Shown one piece after another: positions 7,980 through 16,462 of a stretch of DNA of 38,560 nucleotides. Position numbers and translations under genes: made by a program. The stretch is taken from contig CANJNJ010000037.1 in assembly GCA_947474995.1 (NCBI GenBank), positions 1 to 38,560 on the forward strand, in the 5' to 3' direction. Source of the DNA: Opitutaceae bacterium. Lineage in GTDB: Bacteria; Verrucomicrobiota; Verrucomicrobiia; Opitutales; Opitutaceae. The first letter of the stretch is position 1, and each line of letters begins with the position of its first letter. The notes beneath the pieces are model-generated. The model worked only from the letters and a program-made list of their open reading frames with translations, had not been told where the DNA came from and searched no databases.

Positions 7980-8995
7980 GCGTAGACCTCCTTGCGCCAG
8001 GCGGGCCGGGAGAAGGTCGCCGAGATGACCAGCACGAGAAGCGCCGGGCCGGCAAACTGCCAGAACAGTTCCGTCGTCACGAGATAGCTCTTGGCCTGAA
8101 ACTCGATTTTTTCCGCGCGATCGATGGTCTTGAAGGCGCTCTCGATCGTGTCGGTGTCGGAGGCCCGGAAAAATTTCCCATTGGTGATTTCCGCGATTTC
8201 CCGCAGCTGGCCTTCGTCGAGATCCGACAGCATCCGGCGGTAACCCATCTTGCGGTTGCTCTCGTCGTAAACCGGGACGGGCACGTAGCCGTCCTTGCCG
8301 GCCCCGATGGTGTAGATCGGAACAGCCCGTGATTTGGCGAGTTCGGCCGCCTGGCGCGGCGCCAGGGTGCCACGGTTGTTGGCGCCGTCCGTCAGCAGCA
8401 CGATGAAGGCGCCGATGCGCTTGCCACCCGTCTCGCGCTGCGCCTGCTCCAGTCGGGTCAGGGAGACCCCGAGCCCGTCGCCGATCGCGGTGCCGTCCTC
8501 GATCATCCCGATGCGGATGCGCTCCAGCTGGCGGGCGAGCCATTCATGATCGAAGGTGAGGGGGGCCATGGTGTACGCGCGGCCGGAAAAGAGCACGATG
8601 CCGATTCGGTCGTTCGGCCGGCGCTCGATGAACGCCTGAACCACGGGCTTGATCGCCTGCAACCGGTTCAGCCGCTCGCCGCCTTTTTCGTAATCCTCGG
8701 CGCGCATCGAGGTCGAGAGATCGATCGCGAGGATGATGTCGTAGCCTTGGGTGCGAACTTCGCGCTTGTCCTCGACCCGCTGGGGACGCGCCAGCGAAAG
8801 GATCAGCAGGACGAGTCCGACGAACGCGAGCGCGACCGGCCAGCGCGACGGGCCGGCCAGCGAGGGTCGGTGCCACGCGGCGGCAAAGGGCACGAGCAAA
8901 ACGGGAACGCGCCGCCGTCCCCGCAGCCACGCCAGAATCGGCAGCGCCAGGAGGACGAGCAGCCAAAAGGGATCGTGGAAAACGAAACGGGTCAT
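7976..8995 (-). CDS. BatA-like VWA-domain membrane protein
   Basis: A 339-residue membrane-anchored VWA protein. Two hydrophobic segments (FWLLVLLALPILAWL; WPVALAFVGLVLLILSL) precede the A domain, whose MIDAS motif DLSTS is at 92-96, with the conserved LFSGRAYTMAPLTFD block and LLTDGANN. A third hydrophobic segment near the C-terminus (FAGPALLVLVISATF) completes the BatA plan. An ATG at 8995 is chosen because it gives the expected FHDPFWL start; a longer frame adds 15 unconvincing residues. The gene overlaps batB/C by 4 bp. BatA, BatB and MoxR are thought to act together at the envelope in stress tolerance or protein assembly. Confidence 0.9.
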   Translation of the reverse strand: MTRFVFHDPFWLLVLLALPILAWLRGRRRVPVLLVPFAAAWHRPSLAGPSRWPVALAFVGLVLLILSLARPQRVEDKREVRTQGYDIILAIDLSTSMRAEDYEKGGERLNRLQAIKPVVQAFIERRPNDRIGIVLFSGRAYTMAPLTFDHEWLARQLERIRIGMIEDGTAIGDGLGVSLTRLEQAQRETGGKRIGAFIVLLTDGANNRGTLAPRQAAELAKSRAVPIYTIGAGKDGYVPVPVYDESNRKMGYRRMLSDLDEGQLREIAEITNGKFFRASDTDTIESAFKTIDRAEKIEFQAKSYLVTTELFWQFAGPALLVLVISATFSRPAWRKEVYA

Positions 8996-9010
8996 CGGTG
9001 GGGCAAACCC

Positions 9011-9050
9011 AAGTGACAAGTGACAAGGGGCCAAGGACAAGGGGCCAAGG
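9011..9050. repeat. Short tandem repeats upstream of batA
   Basis: AAGTGAC occurs twice in tandem at 9011-9024, and a 14-bp unit ACAAGGGGCCAAGG occurs twice at 9023-9050. They lie in the 129-bp spacer between DUF58 and batA, which shows no clear promoter. Confidence 0.6.
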
Positions 9051-9124
9051 CCAGTCGGTGGTTCGGCTCTGAAAAAATTTCGGTGCGGCAGCGCATGGTT
9101 CTGGTTACTTGCTCCTTGGACCTT

Positions 9125-10033
9125 CTACCGCCGCCCCGTCTTCATCCGCATGTGGAAGAAGCGCACCAGGGCATCGAGGCGGTTTTCATCCGTGCCAATC
9201 ACGAGCCGGCTGAGCGGGTCGGGGAAAAGCGACTTCCAGGTGGCCTCGCGTTCCTTGACCCACGACGCGTGGGCTTCGCGTTCGGCCGTGCTCCCGTCGA
9301 TGGTCACGAGGCGTTTGGCCGTCGGGTCGTAGGCGGCAAAGTTCTCGCCGGATGGCAGCGAGCGTTCCCACGGGTCGTCCACCCGGAAGCCCATGGTCTG
9401 GTAGCGGCGCTGCAAGACGGTCCAACCGTCGGGCTGTCCTGCGCCTCCGGAACCGAAGGGCGGGAAATCTCCGAGCCAAATCAGGACACTGTGCTTCGGG
9501 GCCGCGCGGGAAAGAAACCGCCACGGAATTTCCGGCGCCTCATCCGTCGGCTCCGGCGCGGGCCGGGCGAGCAGCGTGGCGGCGGCGTGCATGATCTGCC
9601 CGCGACCATGCACCGGCTCGCGAAACGTGATTTCACCCGGGGCCGCGTGCACGAAGCCGACGCGGTCGCGGTTGACCGCGCCGAGCAGCATCACAAGCCC
9701 CGCCATTTCCATCAGGGCCTCGCGCTTCGATTGCGCGCCCGACCCAAAGTGGAGGGATGGGGAATCCTCAAACACCAGCAAGAGCGTCACCTCGCGTTCC
9801 TCGACGAACTTCTTGCGATACGGCTCGCCGAGCCGGGCGGTGACGTTCCAGTCGATGTCGCGCACGTCGTCGCCGAACTCGTATTTGACGACCTGGTCGA
9901 ACTCCATGCCACGGCCGCGAAACGCCGAGCGATACTCGCCGCTCAGCACGTTCTCCACCGCATGGCGCACGCGCCATTCGAGCTGGCGGAGCACGGAAAG
10001 CGGGCTGCTGACGTTGGGCGCGTCGAGCTTCAA
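9125..10033 (-). CDS. DUF58 domain protein of the MoxR/Bat locus
   Basis: A 302-residue DUF58 protein. The signature GEYRSAFRGRGMEFD, then FGDDVRDIDWNVTAR and FVEERE, is clear at about 32-80. The VWA-like strand that follows reads VFEDSPSLHFGS, where family members usually have a DxSxS motif; the first Asp is Glu here. No membrane segment is seen, consistent with the cytoplasmic members of the family. No ATG exists in the open region. TTG at 10033 is the best start by length, although GTG codons a few residues in are possible. It sits between moxR and batA, the standard gene order. Confidence 0.88.
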   Translation of the reverse strand: MKLDAPNVSSPLSVLRQLEWRVRHAVENVLSGEYRSAFRGRGMEFDQVVKYEFGDDVRDIDWNVTARLGEPYRKKFVEEREVTLLLVFEDSPSLHFGSGAQSKREALMEMAGLVMLLGAVNRDRVGFVHAAPGEITFREPVHGRGQIMHAAATLLARPAPEPTDEAPEIPWRFLSRAAPKHSVLIWLGDFPPFGSGGAGQPDGWTVLQRRYQTMGFRVDDPWERSLPSGENFAAYDPTAKRLVTIDGSTAEREAHASWVKEREATWKSLFPDPLSRLVIGTDENRLDALVRFFHMRMKTGRR

Positions 10034-10132
10034 AGGGAAATCTCGGTTCCGGGTCTCGGTGTCGGTCGGGAGAAAGAGACGGGAAATTTATCCCGCGAAC
10101 GCTTTCTGGGCCGCAACCATGCCGGCCCCACC

Positions 10133-10148
10133 GCAAAACGCGTTTTGC
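10133..10148. promoter_or_regulatory. Perfect 16-bp palindrome between moxR and DUF58 genes
   Basis: GCAAAACGCGTTTTGC is a perfect loop-less palindrome in the 215-bp moxR-DUF58 gap, about 100 bp upstream of the DUF58 start. The shape fits a dimeric regulator operator, but no second copy was noticed, so the role is a guess. Confidence 0.25.
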
Positions 10149-10248
10149 TCCGGACAGAAAGAAAAGGGTTCATCAGCAAGAAATGTCGAACGGGCTTCCG
10201 TCCGTGACCTGTCGCAGAATGACAAACATGGGTATTTCAAAAACCCGC

Positions 10249-11214
10249 TCAGGTGGCCGCCGGCACCGGCGTGCGCTCGATCACCTGGGCGACGATCTTG
10301 TCGGGCGTAACTTCCTCGGCCTCCGCCTCGTAGGTCAGGCCGATGCGGTGCCGGAGCACGTCCGGCGCAAGTTCCTGCACCAGTGACGGCGAGAGATAAT
10401 CCTGACCGCGGAGCCAGGCGAGGGCCCGACCTGCCTGGTAGAGCGCCAGCGAGGCGCGGGGCGACGCGCCGAAATTCAGATAGCGCTTGCCGGGAGCCTC
10501 GCGGTCCGCGAGGGCGCGGGTGCCGCGTACAAGCGCAAGGATGTAGCCCTGGACGGCGGGGGAGAGATGGATTTTGTCGACGTCGGCGCGCAGGCCAAGG
10601 AGTTCCTCGCCGCTCGACACGGCGGCCAGCGAGGGCTGCTGCGTCATCTGGCCCCAGCGTTGCATCATCGACGATTCCTCCGCGGCGGACGGGTAGTCCA
10701 CGATGAGCTTGAAGAGGAATCGGTCCGTCTGCGCCTCGGGCAACGGGTAGGTGCCTTCCTGCTCGATCGGATTCTGTGTCGCCATGACGAAGAACGGCCG
10801 CGGCAGCGGATGGGTTTTGCCGCCGATGGTCACCTGGCGCTCCTGCATGCCTTCGAGGAGCGCGCTTTGCACCTTGGCGGGGGCGCGGTTGATTTCGTCG
10901 GCGAGGACGAGGTTGGCAAAGATCGGGCCGCGGTGGGCGGTGAACTCGCCGTTTTTCGGCTGGAAGATCATGGTGCCGACGACGTCGCTCGGCAGCAGGT
11001 CGGGCGTGAACTGGACCCGTTCGAACTGGACGCCGAGGGCCGTGCCGAGCGACTTGATCAGCAGCGTCTTCGCGAGGCCGGGCATGCCCTCGAGGAGCAC
11101 GTGGCCATTGGCGAGCAGGGCGACGAGCATGCGCTCGACGACCGCGTCCTGGCCAATGACGGCCTTGCTGATTTCATCGCGGAGTTTTTGGGACCAGGCT
11201 GGACCAGTCATCAT
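10249..11214 (-). CDS. MoxR-family AAA+ ATPase
   Basis: A 321-residue AAA+ ATPase of the MoxR family, likely a chaperone for assembling or activating protein complexes with the VWA partners encoded downstream. Walker A is GMPGLAKT at 43-50, Walker B LVLADE at 102-107 followed by INRAPAK, and sensor 1 ATQN at 145-148. The family block YPLPEAQTDRFLF follows. Tandem ATGs at 11214 and 11211 are both plausible; the first is taken. No Shine-Dalgarno sequence is evident. It heads the minus-strand locus moxR-DUF58-batA-batB/C-batD/E and is divergent from the release-factor-like gene. Confidence 0.93.
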   Translation of the reverse strand: MMTGPAWSQKLRDEISKAVIGQDAVVERMLVALLANGHVLLEGMPGLAKTLLIKSLGTALGVQFERVQFTPDLLPSDVVGTMIFQPKNGEFTAHRGPIFANLVLADEINRAPAKVQSALLEGMQERQVTIGGKTHPLPRPFFVMATQNPIEQEGTYPLPEAQTDRFLFKLIVDYPSAAEESSMMQRWGQMTQQPSLAAVSSGEELLGLRADVDKIHLSPAVQGYILALVRGTRALADREAPGKRYLNFGASPRASLALYQAGRALAWLRGQDYLSPSLVQELAPDVLRHRIGLTYEAEAEEVTPDKIVAQVIERTPVPAAT

Positions 11215-11340
11215 GAGAATAAGGGGAAGAGAGGGGAGAAACGGGGAAGTGCCGCCCAACCGCAAGACGGACTTGGGGCGGCAGGAGGCGGTTTGACTCG
11301 GTGAAGGGAGATAAGTTTCCCTTAGACAAAAGCGGTGCCC

Positions 11341-11733
11341 ATGGCTTTACCAACCCAAATCGACGCCCGTTTAACCGCTTTGGGCGTCCGCCGCGACGAC
11401 GTCGAGGAGCGGTTTGTGCGAGGCGCCGGCCCGGGCGGTCAGAAAATCAACAAGACGAGTTCGACGGTTTGGCTGCGGCACGGGCCGACCGGAGTGGAAG
11501 TTCGCTGCCAGCGCGAACGCTCGCAGGCGGCCAACCGGGAACTGGCCTGGACGGAGCTGTGTGCGAAGCTGGAAGAGCGGCAACGCGCGGAACGGGCCAG
11601 GCAGACGGACGAGCGGGAGCAAGGCCGCCGTCGGAACCGGCAGAAATCCCGCGGCCAGAAGATTCGGATGATTCAATCCAAGAAGCATCGCGCCGGCATC
11701 AAGGCGCGCAGAGGCCGGCCGGAGACGGACTGA
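11341..11733 (+). CDS. GGQ-domain peptide chain release factor-like protein
   Basis: A 130-residue single-domain release factor relative. The catalytic GGQ is at residues 32-34 within GAGPGGQKINKTSS, followed by the family block VEVRCQRERSQAANRE. The C-terminus is a strongly basic tail (RRRNRQKSRGQK...KARRGR). A GGQ domain plus basic tail with no codon-recognition domain is the layout of ribosome-rescue hydrolases such as ArfB, which free stalled peptidyl-tRNA. Assignment to ArfB itself is not certain, because the RSQAANRE block is shared by other release-factor-like proteins. The ATG at 11341 is chosen over a GTG 6 bp earlier. Confidence 0.85.
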   Translation: MALPTQIDARLTALGVRRDDVEERFVRGAGPGGQKINKTSSTVWLRHGPTGVEVRCQRERSQAANRELAWTELCAKLEERQRAERARQTDEREQGRRRNRQKSRGQKIRMIQSKKHRAGIKARRGRPETD

Positions 11734-11754
11734 CTTATTTTCGGGGATTTTCGT

Positions 11755-11960
11755 GGAGGGCCGAGCTCCGTCGACGCCGGACTGGGAGCGGTCAGGCGCG
11801 TTCGACCAACGTTCACTGGAGCCGCGACGCCCTCGGCGCGGTTTTTTATCACTTCGCCGCGGCGAGGGCGCCGCGTCCCCAGCTGAACGACAGTTGCCGC
11901 ACGGGTTAAAGTTGATGACCGCCTAAAGCCAAGACCGGCCTCGGCGGAGCTCGGCCCGCC
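11755..11960. repeat. Separated arms of a GGAGGGCCGAGCTCCG palindrome
   Basis: The left arm at 11755-11770 and the right arm near 11941-11957 (CGGCGGAGCTCGGCCC) match the two arms of the compact palindrome at 35539-35591, but here they are about 170 bp apart. Beyond the right arm, TTTGGTTGCGGCTTCGCTGCG resembles the TGCGGCTGCCGCGGT words at 33934 and 34240. The whole convergent spacer between the release-factor-like gene and the acylase is repeat-derived or degraded. Confidence 0.5.
11822..11847 (+). terminator. Candidate intrinsic terminator after the release-factor-like gene
   Basis: A short GC-rich stem (CGCC-CTC-GGCG, with further pairing possible to CCGCG) is directly followed by CGG and TTTTTT, about 90 bp past the stop codon. 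The stem is short, so confidence is limited. It lies between convergent genes. Confidence 0.4.
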
Positions 11961-11999
11961 ACTTTGGTTGCGGCTTCGCTGCGCTATGAAAAGTCCGGC

Positions 12000-14186
12000 C
12001 TAGTTCCCCGGAATATATGTCCGCTCGGCCCCACGTTCAACGTCCTCGCGGTAGAAGAGCACGTCCTTGAACTGCCCCTTGGTGTAGCGTTCCGCTTGAT
12101 CGTTGAAATGCGGTGAAGTCGGATCGCCGCTTTCGCCACCGGCCAGCAGGCTCTTAGCTTTGATTTTCGGGCCAAACTCCACGACCGCGACGAAGCTGTT
12201 GCCGCGATTGCCGTAGATGCGTTTGGTCTTTTGGGCCGGCCCCGTCACCCCGAAAGCGGCCAGCGAGCCCCATTCCCCCGACGCGAAACCTACCGGCAGG
12301 CTCGGCTTCGCGTCGTCGTACACCTGGTTCACGTCGCCGCTGATCCGCTGAAATCGGTTGATCTCACCCCAGGGCGTTTTCCAGGTGCCGAAATCGCGGG
12401 TGAGTCGGGTCATCGTCCGTTCGAGTGCGGACACTTTTTGGGCCGCCGTCGTGGATGCGATGACGTGGTCGACGACAATGAGTCCCTTCACTTTCGCTTC
12501 GCCAATGAGTTTTCCGGCGAGCGCCTCCGCCCAAATGAGGGCGACGGCGGCCGGCACGGAACTGACACTTGAGCGCCGGTCCCATGTGCGGAGCACGGCG
12601 ATCGGTTCCGCCAGCCCAGCCCGGCGGGGGTCGTTGGCCGGCAGTTCCTCGTAGGCTTGGAATAGTGCCGGCAGCAGCTTGTCGAAGGCGGGGAGATAGC
12701 TGTCGAAGGCGGCGGCAATCAGCGAATCGATCGTGAAGGGCGTTGGTCCGTTGAGCACGCGGACGGCATGGAGGCCGCGGGCGTTCTCGGGATTTGTCCA
12801 GAGATACGACGGATAATCCTCGCGGCGCGGGCTGCCGGAGCCGGCGGCCGAGAACGGCCAGTTGTTGGTATTTTGAATCCAGCCGCTCGCCGGATTTTTC
12901 AGTTGGATGATTTCGTCCACGGTATGCAGGCCCTGCCATTCCGTGGCGGGATCACTGCCGTCGACCGGATTGCGCCAATCAAACTTTGGGTCGCGGCGGG
13001 GAATGAAGTCCCCGTGAAAATAGGCGATGGTGCCGTCGGCATCGGCGTACACGGTGTTGTTCGAGGTGTTGGTGCGCAGTTCCATCGTGCGATAAAATTC
13101 CGCGTAGCTTCGCGCCTTCGTGCGCTGGTAGGACTGGGTCAGCGCCGGCACGGGATCCTGCAGGAGTTTCACCGCGACCCATTTTCCGCCGGCCTCGCGG
13201 ACGATCGGGCCGTGGTGGCTGAAGTAGGCGGTGAACGTTCTTTGGCCGACGAGGGGGCCGCTTTTGAATGGAATCACGATGGTCTTCGCGACGAGCGGCC
13301 GCTGGCCGCCTCCGTAGGCGTACGAAAATTTTCCACTGCCGGCCGGCTGCTCGCTCACGCTTTCCAAGTATTCGTCGATGACATCGCCGCCGTCGGAGGT
13401 ATGCATCCAGCCGCAGCGATCGTTGAAACCCTGGTAGACGAAAAACTGGCCCCACGTGACGGCACCGTAGGCGTTGAGACCTTCGTCGCTGATCGCTTGG
13501 ACTTCGGGTCGGAAGTAAAATGAGGTGTGGGGATTGATGAGCAGCAGGGGGTGACCGGACGCGCTTCTCTGCGGCGCGATCGCAAAGCCATTGGAGCCGC
13601 TCGACTCGCGCGCCAGGGTCGGATCTACGCGGACTGCCACCTTCGTCGCCGGGCGCGGACCGTAGAATTTTTCGAGTTCCGGCAGGGAGATGCTCTCGAT
13701 GTCGCCGCCGATGCTGCCCTCGGTGAAAGCCAGCGCCATCCACGGTTCGAAGCGGGTGAGGAGTTTCGGTCGTACGTTTGGGTGCGCGTGCAGGTAGAAA
13801 TTCAGGCCGTCCGCGAACGCGTCCATCAGCGCCCGCAACCACGGTGGACTGGCGGCGTATTTGGCCTGCAAGTCGGCGGGATCGATGAAGAGTTTCATCC
13901 GCAGGTCGCGGTAGATTTCGCGCTCGCCCTCGATCTCCGCGAGCCGGCCCAGGGCGTTGACGTAGTTCAGCTCGATCCGGTTGAAATCATCCTCGGCCTG
14001 CGCGAAGAGCAGCCCAAAGACGGTGTCGGCGTCCGTCCGGCCGTAGACATGGGGCACGCCCCAATGGTCGCGGATGAGGGTGACGTGGCGGGCCCGCTCC
14101 TGCCAGCGGGCGAGGTCATCGGCGCGGGCCGCGATCGCAGCGCCGAAGACAAGAAGCAGTGCGAGTAACGGCGAAGGCGTTTTCAT
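12000..14186 (-). CDS. Secreted penicillin-acylase-family amidohydrolase (Ntn hydrolase)
   Basis: A 728-residue precursor with a signal peptide (KTPSPLLALLLVFGAAIAARA). It has the alpha-chain block RDHWGVPHVYGRTDADTVFGL and AQAEDDFNR, then the beta-chain start SGSNGFAIAPQRSASGHPLL. Ser198 of SNG is the expected N-terminal nucleophile after self-cleavage. INPHTSF and HTSDGGDVIDE follow as in family members. These enzymes hydrolyse amide bonds of acyl-homoserine lactones, lipopeptides or beta-lactams; the substrate is not evident. The ATG at 14186 is chosen because it opens directly into the signal peptide; the frame extends 39 residues further without one. Location is probably periplasmic. It is convergent with the release-factor-like gene. 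Confidence 0.9.
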   Translation of the reverse strand: MKTPSPLLALLLVFGAAIAARADDLARWQERARHVTLIRDHWGVPHVYGRTDADTVFGLLFAQAEDDFNRIELNYVNALGRLAEIEGEREIYRDLRMKLFIDPADLQAKYAASPPWLRALMDAFADGLNFYLHAHPNVRPKLLTRFEPWMALAFTEGSIGGDIESISLPELEKFYGPRPATKVAVRVDPTLARESSGSNGFAIAPQRSASGHPLLLINPHTSFYFRPEVQAISDEGLNAYGAVTWGQFFVYQGFNDRCGWMHTSDGGDVIDEYLESVSEQPAGSGKFSYAYGGGQRPLVAKTIVIPFKSGPLVGQRTFTAYFSHHGPIVREAGGKWVAVKLLQDPVPALTQSYQRTKARSYAEFYRTMELRTNTSNNTVYADADGTIAYFHGDFIPRRDPKFDWRNPVDGSDPATEWQGLHTVDEIIQLKNPASGWIQNTNNWPFSAAGSGSPRREDYPSYLWTNPENARGLHAVRVLNGPTPFTIDSLIAAAFDSYLPAFDKLLPALFQAYEELPANDPRRAGLAEPIAVLRTWDRRSSVSSVPAAVALIWAEALAGKLIGEAKVKGLIVVDHVIASTTAAQKVSALERTMTRLTRDFGTWKTPWGEINRFQRISGDVNQVYDDAKPSLPVGFASGEWGSLAAFGVTGPAQKTKRIYGNRGNSFVAVVEFGPKIKAKSLLAGGESGDPTSPHFNDQAERYTKGQFKDVLFYREDVERGAERTYIPGN

Positions 14187-14322
14187 CCGATACGCGAAAA
14201 TCACGCGGCGAAGTGGTCCGGAGGCAATCGCGAACCAAACCCACCAAGCCTTTGGCCCCAAAAAGACGCGCAAGGAGCGGAAAGCGGCGCCAGGTCGCCG
14301 CACGCCAAAGCTCCTGACTGCC

Positions 14323-14739
14323 TCAGGATTTCCCGAAGAGCGGGACGAGCAGTTCCTGAATCACGGCCGCGGGCGGTTTGGTCTTGATCGAGGGTTGATA
14401 GTAGCGGCCGTCGGCGAGTTTTTTCCGCGTGTGGGCGGTGTGCAGCTCGACGTTGAGCTCAATCAGGTAGTCCTTGAAATCCCACTCCCAGCGATCCGCA
14501 TAGGTGAGCACCGCATCGGTCTTTTCGGGCATCATCGTGCGCGGCCCCGACGACGCCTCGCGGCCGAGGCGTTTCAGCTCGGCGACGATCATCTCGTCGA
14601 GGTGATGATTGTCGTTGAGCTGTTGTTCGACAAAGATGCGGTGGAAGCTGTCGAGCGCGATCACCTTGCGGGTGCTCGTGGTGGTGGAGCAACCACCCAG
14701 CAAGCCGAGCACTAGCAGGAGGGGCGCGAGCAATTTCAC
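14323..14739 (-). CDS. Small lipoprotein of unknown function
   Basis: From a GTG at 14739 the 138-residue product begins KLLAPLLLVLGLLGGCSTTT, a textbook lipoprotein signal with lipobox LGGC. The mature part includes RIFVEQQLNDNHHLDEMIVAEL and MMPEKTDAVLTYADRWEWD, with a pattern like proteins that sum small-molecule or membrane-stress lipoprotein domains, but no named family was recognised. An upstream in-frame ATG at 14802 would put 21 extra residues before the signal and is less likely. The gene lies between xylA and the acylase on the same strand with gaps of 91 and 136 bp, so it may be transcribed with either. Confidence 0.8.
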   Translation of the reverse strand: MKLLAPLLLVLGLLGGCSTTTSTRKVIALDSFHRIFVEQQLNDNHHLDEMIVAELKRLGREASSGPRTMMPEKTDAVLTYADRWEWDFKDYLIELNVELHTAHTRKKLADGRYYQPSIKTKPPAAVIQELLVPLFGKS

Positions 14740-14830
14740 CAGGACACAGGTGGCCCGCCCGGGGAACTTCGCAAGATTTTCGTTTTGGTGGAAGCCCTCC
14801 ACTTGGAGAAGGGAAGAACTCCCCCTCCGG

Positions 14831-16156
14831 TTAGTGCAGATAACTCCCCAGCAAATTTTCCAGGTACTCCTGCTTGCCGGAGCGCGGGCGCGGCTCGCCG
14901 AGCTTGGACAACGCGAGCTTGCTCAACTCGCGGAAGCCCACGCGGCGTTGCTCGATCGTCCGGCCGTAGCCGCGGTCGAAGCTTGCATAGCGGGCGGCGA
15001 CAAATTCCTCGAATTTGCCCTCGGCCAGGATGCGGCGCGCGATTTTGAAGGCGCACGCGTAGGCATCCATGCCGCCGATGTGGGCGAGGAAAAGGTCCTC
15101 GAGATCGATCGACGGACGACGGAGTTTCGCGTCGAAATTGAACCCGCCCGTGCCCAGCCCGCCGGCCCGCAGGATCGAAAGCATCGCGAGCGTAAGTTCG
15201 CGCACGTCGGTGTTGAATTGATCGGTGTCCCAGCCGAGGAGGAGGTCGCCGGAGTTGGCGTCGATGCTGCCGAGCATGCCCTGCGCGGCGGCGACCTCGA
15301 TCTCATGCTGGAACGTGTGGCCCGCCAGCGTGGCGTGGTTGGTCTCCACGTTGAACTTGAAATGCTTTTCGAGCCCGTAGGTCCGGAGAAAGGCGATGCC
15401 GCTCGCGACGTCGAAATCGTACTGGTGCTTCGTTGGCTCCTTCGGCTTGGGCTCGATGAGGAACTGGCCCTTGAAGCCGATCGATTTGGCGTAGTCCACC
15501 GCCATATGAAGAAACGCCGCGAGGTGATCCTGTTCCCGCTTGAGGTTGGTGTTGAGCAGCGTCTCGTAGCCTTCCCGGCCGCCCCAGAAAACGTAGCCGG
15601 TCCCATTGAGCCGCTTCGTCGCGTCGAGGGCTTTTTTCACCTGCGCCGCGGCGTAGGCAAAGACGTGGGCGTCGGGATTGGTCGCGGCGCCGCACATGTA
15701 GCGCGGATGGGAAAACAGGTTGGCCGTGCCCCAGAGCAGTTTGACGCCGGTGGCGCGCTGCAGATCGCGGGCGTGATCCACGACGCGATCAAGGTTGCGG
15801 TTCGACTCCGCGAGCGTGCGGCCCTCCGGCGCGATGTCGCGGTCGTGAAAGGCCCAGAAGGGCGCGCGGATTTTTTGAAAGAATTCGAAGGCCGCATCCA
15901 TCCGGTGCTTCGCGATCGAAACCGGATCGGAACCCTTTTCCCAGGGGCGCTGAAGGGTGGCCGAACCAAAGGGATCGGTGCCGGCGCCGCGGAACGAATG
16001 CCAGTAGGCGATCGAAAACCGAAGGTGCGCCGCCATCGTCTTCCCGTCGATCACCTCGTCCGGATTGTAGTGGCGAAACGCGAGCGCGTTGGTGGTCTTC
16101 GGGCCCTCGTAGGCGATCGTCTTGATGCGGGGAAAATGCGCGCGGGTCTTCTTCAT
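14831..16156 (-). CDS. xylA: Xylose isomerase
   Basis: A 441-residue xylose isomerase, the usual length for the longer class II enzymes. It converts D-xylose to D-xylulose with two divalent metals in the cytoplasm. Visible signatures are [13 protein letters not shown] with the catalytic His, [42 protein letters not shown], the EVETNHA-like [13 protein letters not shown], and [16 protein letters not shown] with the metal-binding Asp residues. The ATG at 16156 gives the family N-terminus (THFPRI-like). No xylulokinase or xylose transporter is adjacent, so the pathway is not clustered here. Confidence 0.97.
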   Translation of the reverse strand: MKKTRAHFPRIKTIAYEGPKTTNALAFRHYNPDEVIDGKTMAAHLRFSIAYWHSFRGAGTDPFGSATLQRPWEKGSDPVSIAKHRMDAAFEFFQKIRAPFWAFHDRDIAPEGRTLAESNRNLDRVVDHARDLQRATGVKLLWGTANLFSHPRYMCGAATNPDAHVFAYAAAQVKKALDATKRLNGTGYVFWGGREGYETLLNTNLKREQDHLAAFLHMAVDYAKSIGFKGQFLIEPKPKEPTKHQYDFDVASGIAFLRTYGLEKHFKFNVETNHATLAGHTFQHEIEVAAAQGMLGSIDANSGDLLLGWDTDQFNTDVRELTLAMLSILRAGGLGTGGFNFDAKLRRPSIDLEDLFLAHIGGMDAYACAFKIARRILAEGKFEEFVAARYASFDRGYGRTIEQRRVGFRELSKLALSKLGEPRPRSGKQEYLENLLGSYLH

Positions 16157-16462
16157 GGTGAGCGTGGGCGACACTAGGACAGCCGCGGACGGAAGAACCA
16201 GACCGAAGTTGGCCCGGGCCCTGATTTGGGCGAACGTTCGTCCTGAGGGCGAGCCCGGCCCATTGGCCGCCCCGCTGGAGGGGTCCAAAATGGGCATGGG
16301 AAATCTGAACAGCGGAAAGGCGCTGGACCGTCGGGATTGCAAGCCATGGGCAGAAAAGCCTCCCGGCCCGCCATTTTTTGCACGCGGGGGGAGGGCGACC
16401 GGTACGAATAAGTCCTACTCAGCGGGTTGACCCCTGGCGTGGCGTCCCGTTTAAGGAGGTAA
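16157..16462. other. Divergent xylA-aroB intergenic region, no gene seen
   Basis: This 306-bp spacer must hold the promoters of both genes. A TTGACC at 16427-16432 is followed 17 bp later by TTTAAG at 16450-16455, but the latter overlaps the aroB ribosome binding site, so it would make an almost leaderless transcript. No strong palindromic operator was found and no coding signal was seen on either strand. Confidence 0.4.

Noticed and set aside
6645-7985. A 446-codon plus-strand frame opposite BatB/C
   Set aside because: Low-complexity shadow of the Gln/Lys-rich tail and VWA region, with no start signal or family likeness.
7980-8543. Upstream extension of the batB/C frame
   Set aside because: It is Arg-rich sequence overlapping batA in another frame. 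The ATG at 7979 with AAGGAGG is a far better start.
9011-9050. Possible CRISPR-like repeats near batA
   Set aside because: Only two copies of 7- and 14-bp units without spacers; simple tandem duplications.
16427-16455. TTGACC-17 bp-TTTAAG as the aroB promoter
   Set aside because: The -10 box would overlap the ribosome binding site and lies about 8 bp before the start codon, so a normal leader is impossible.
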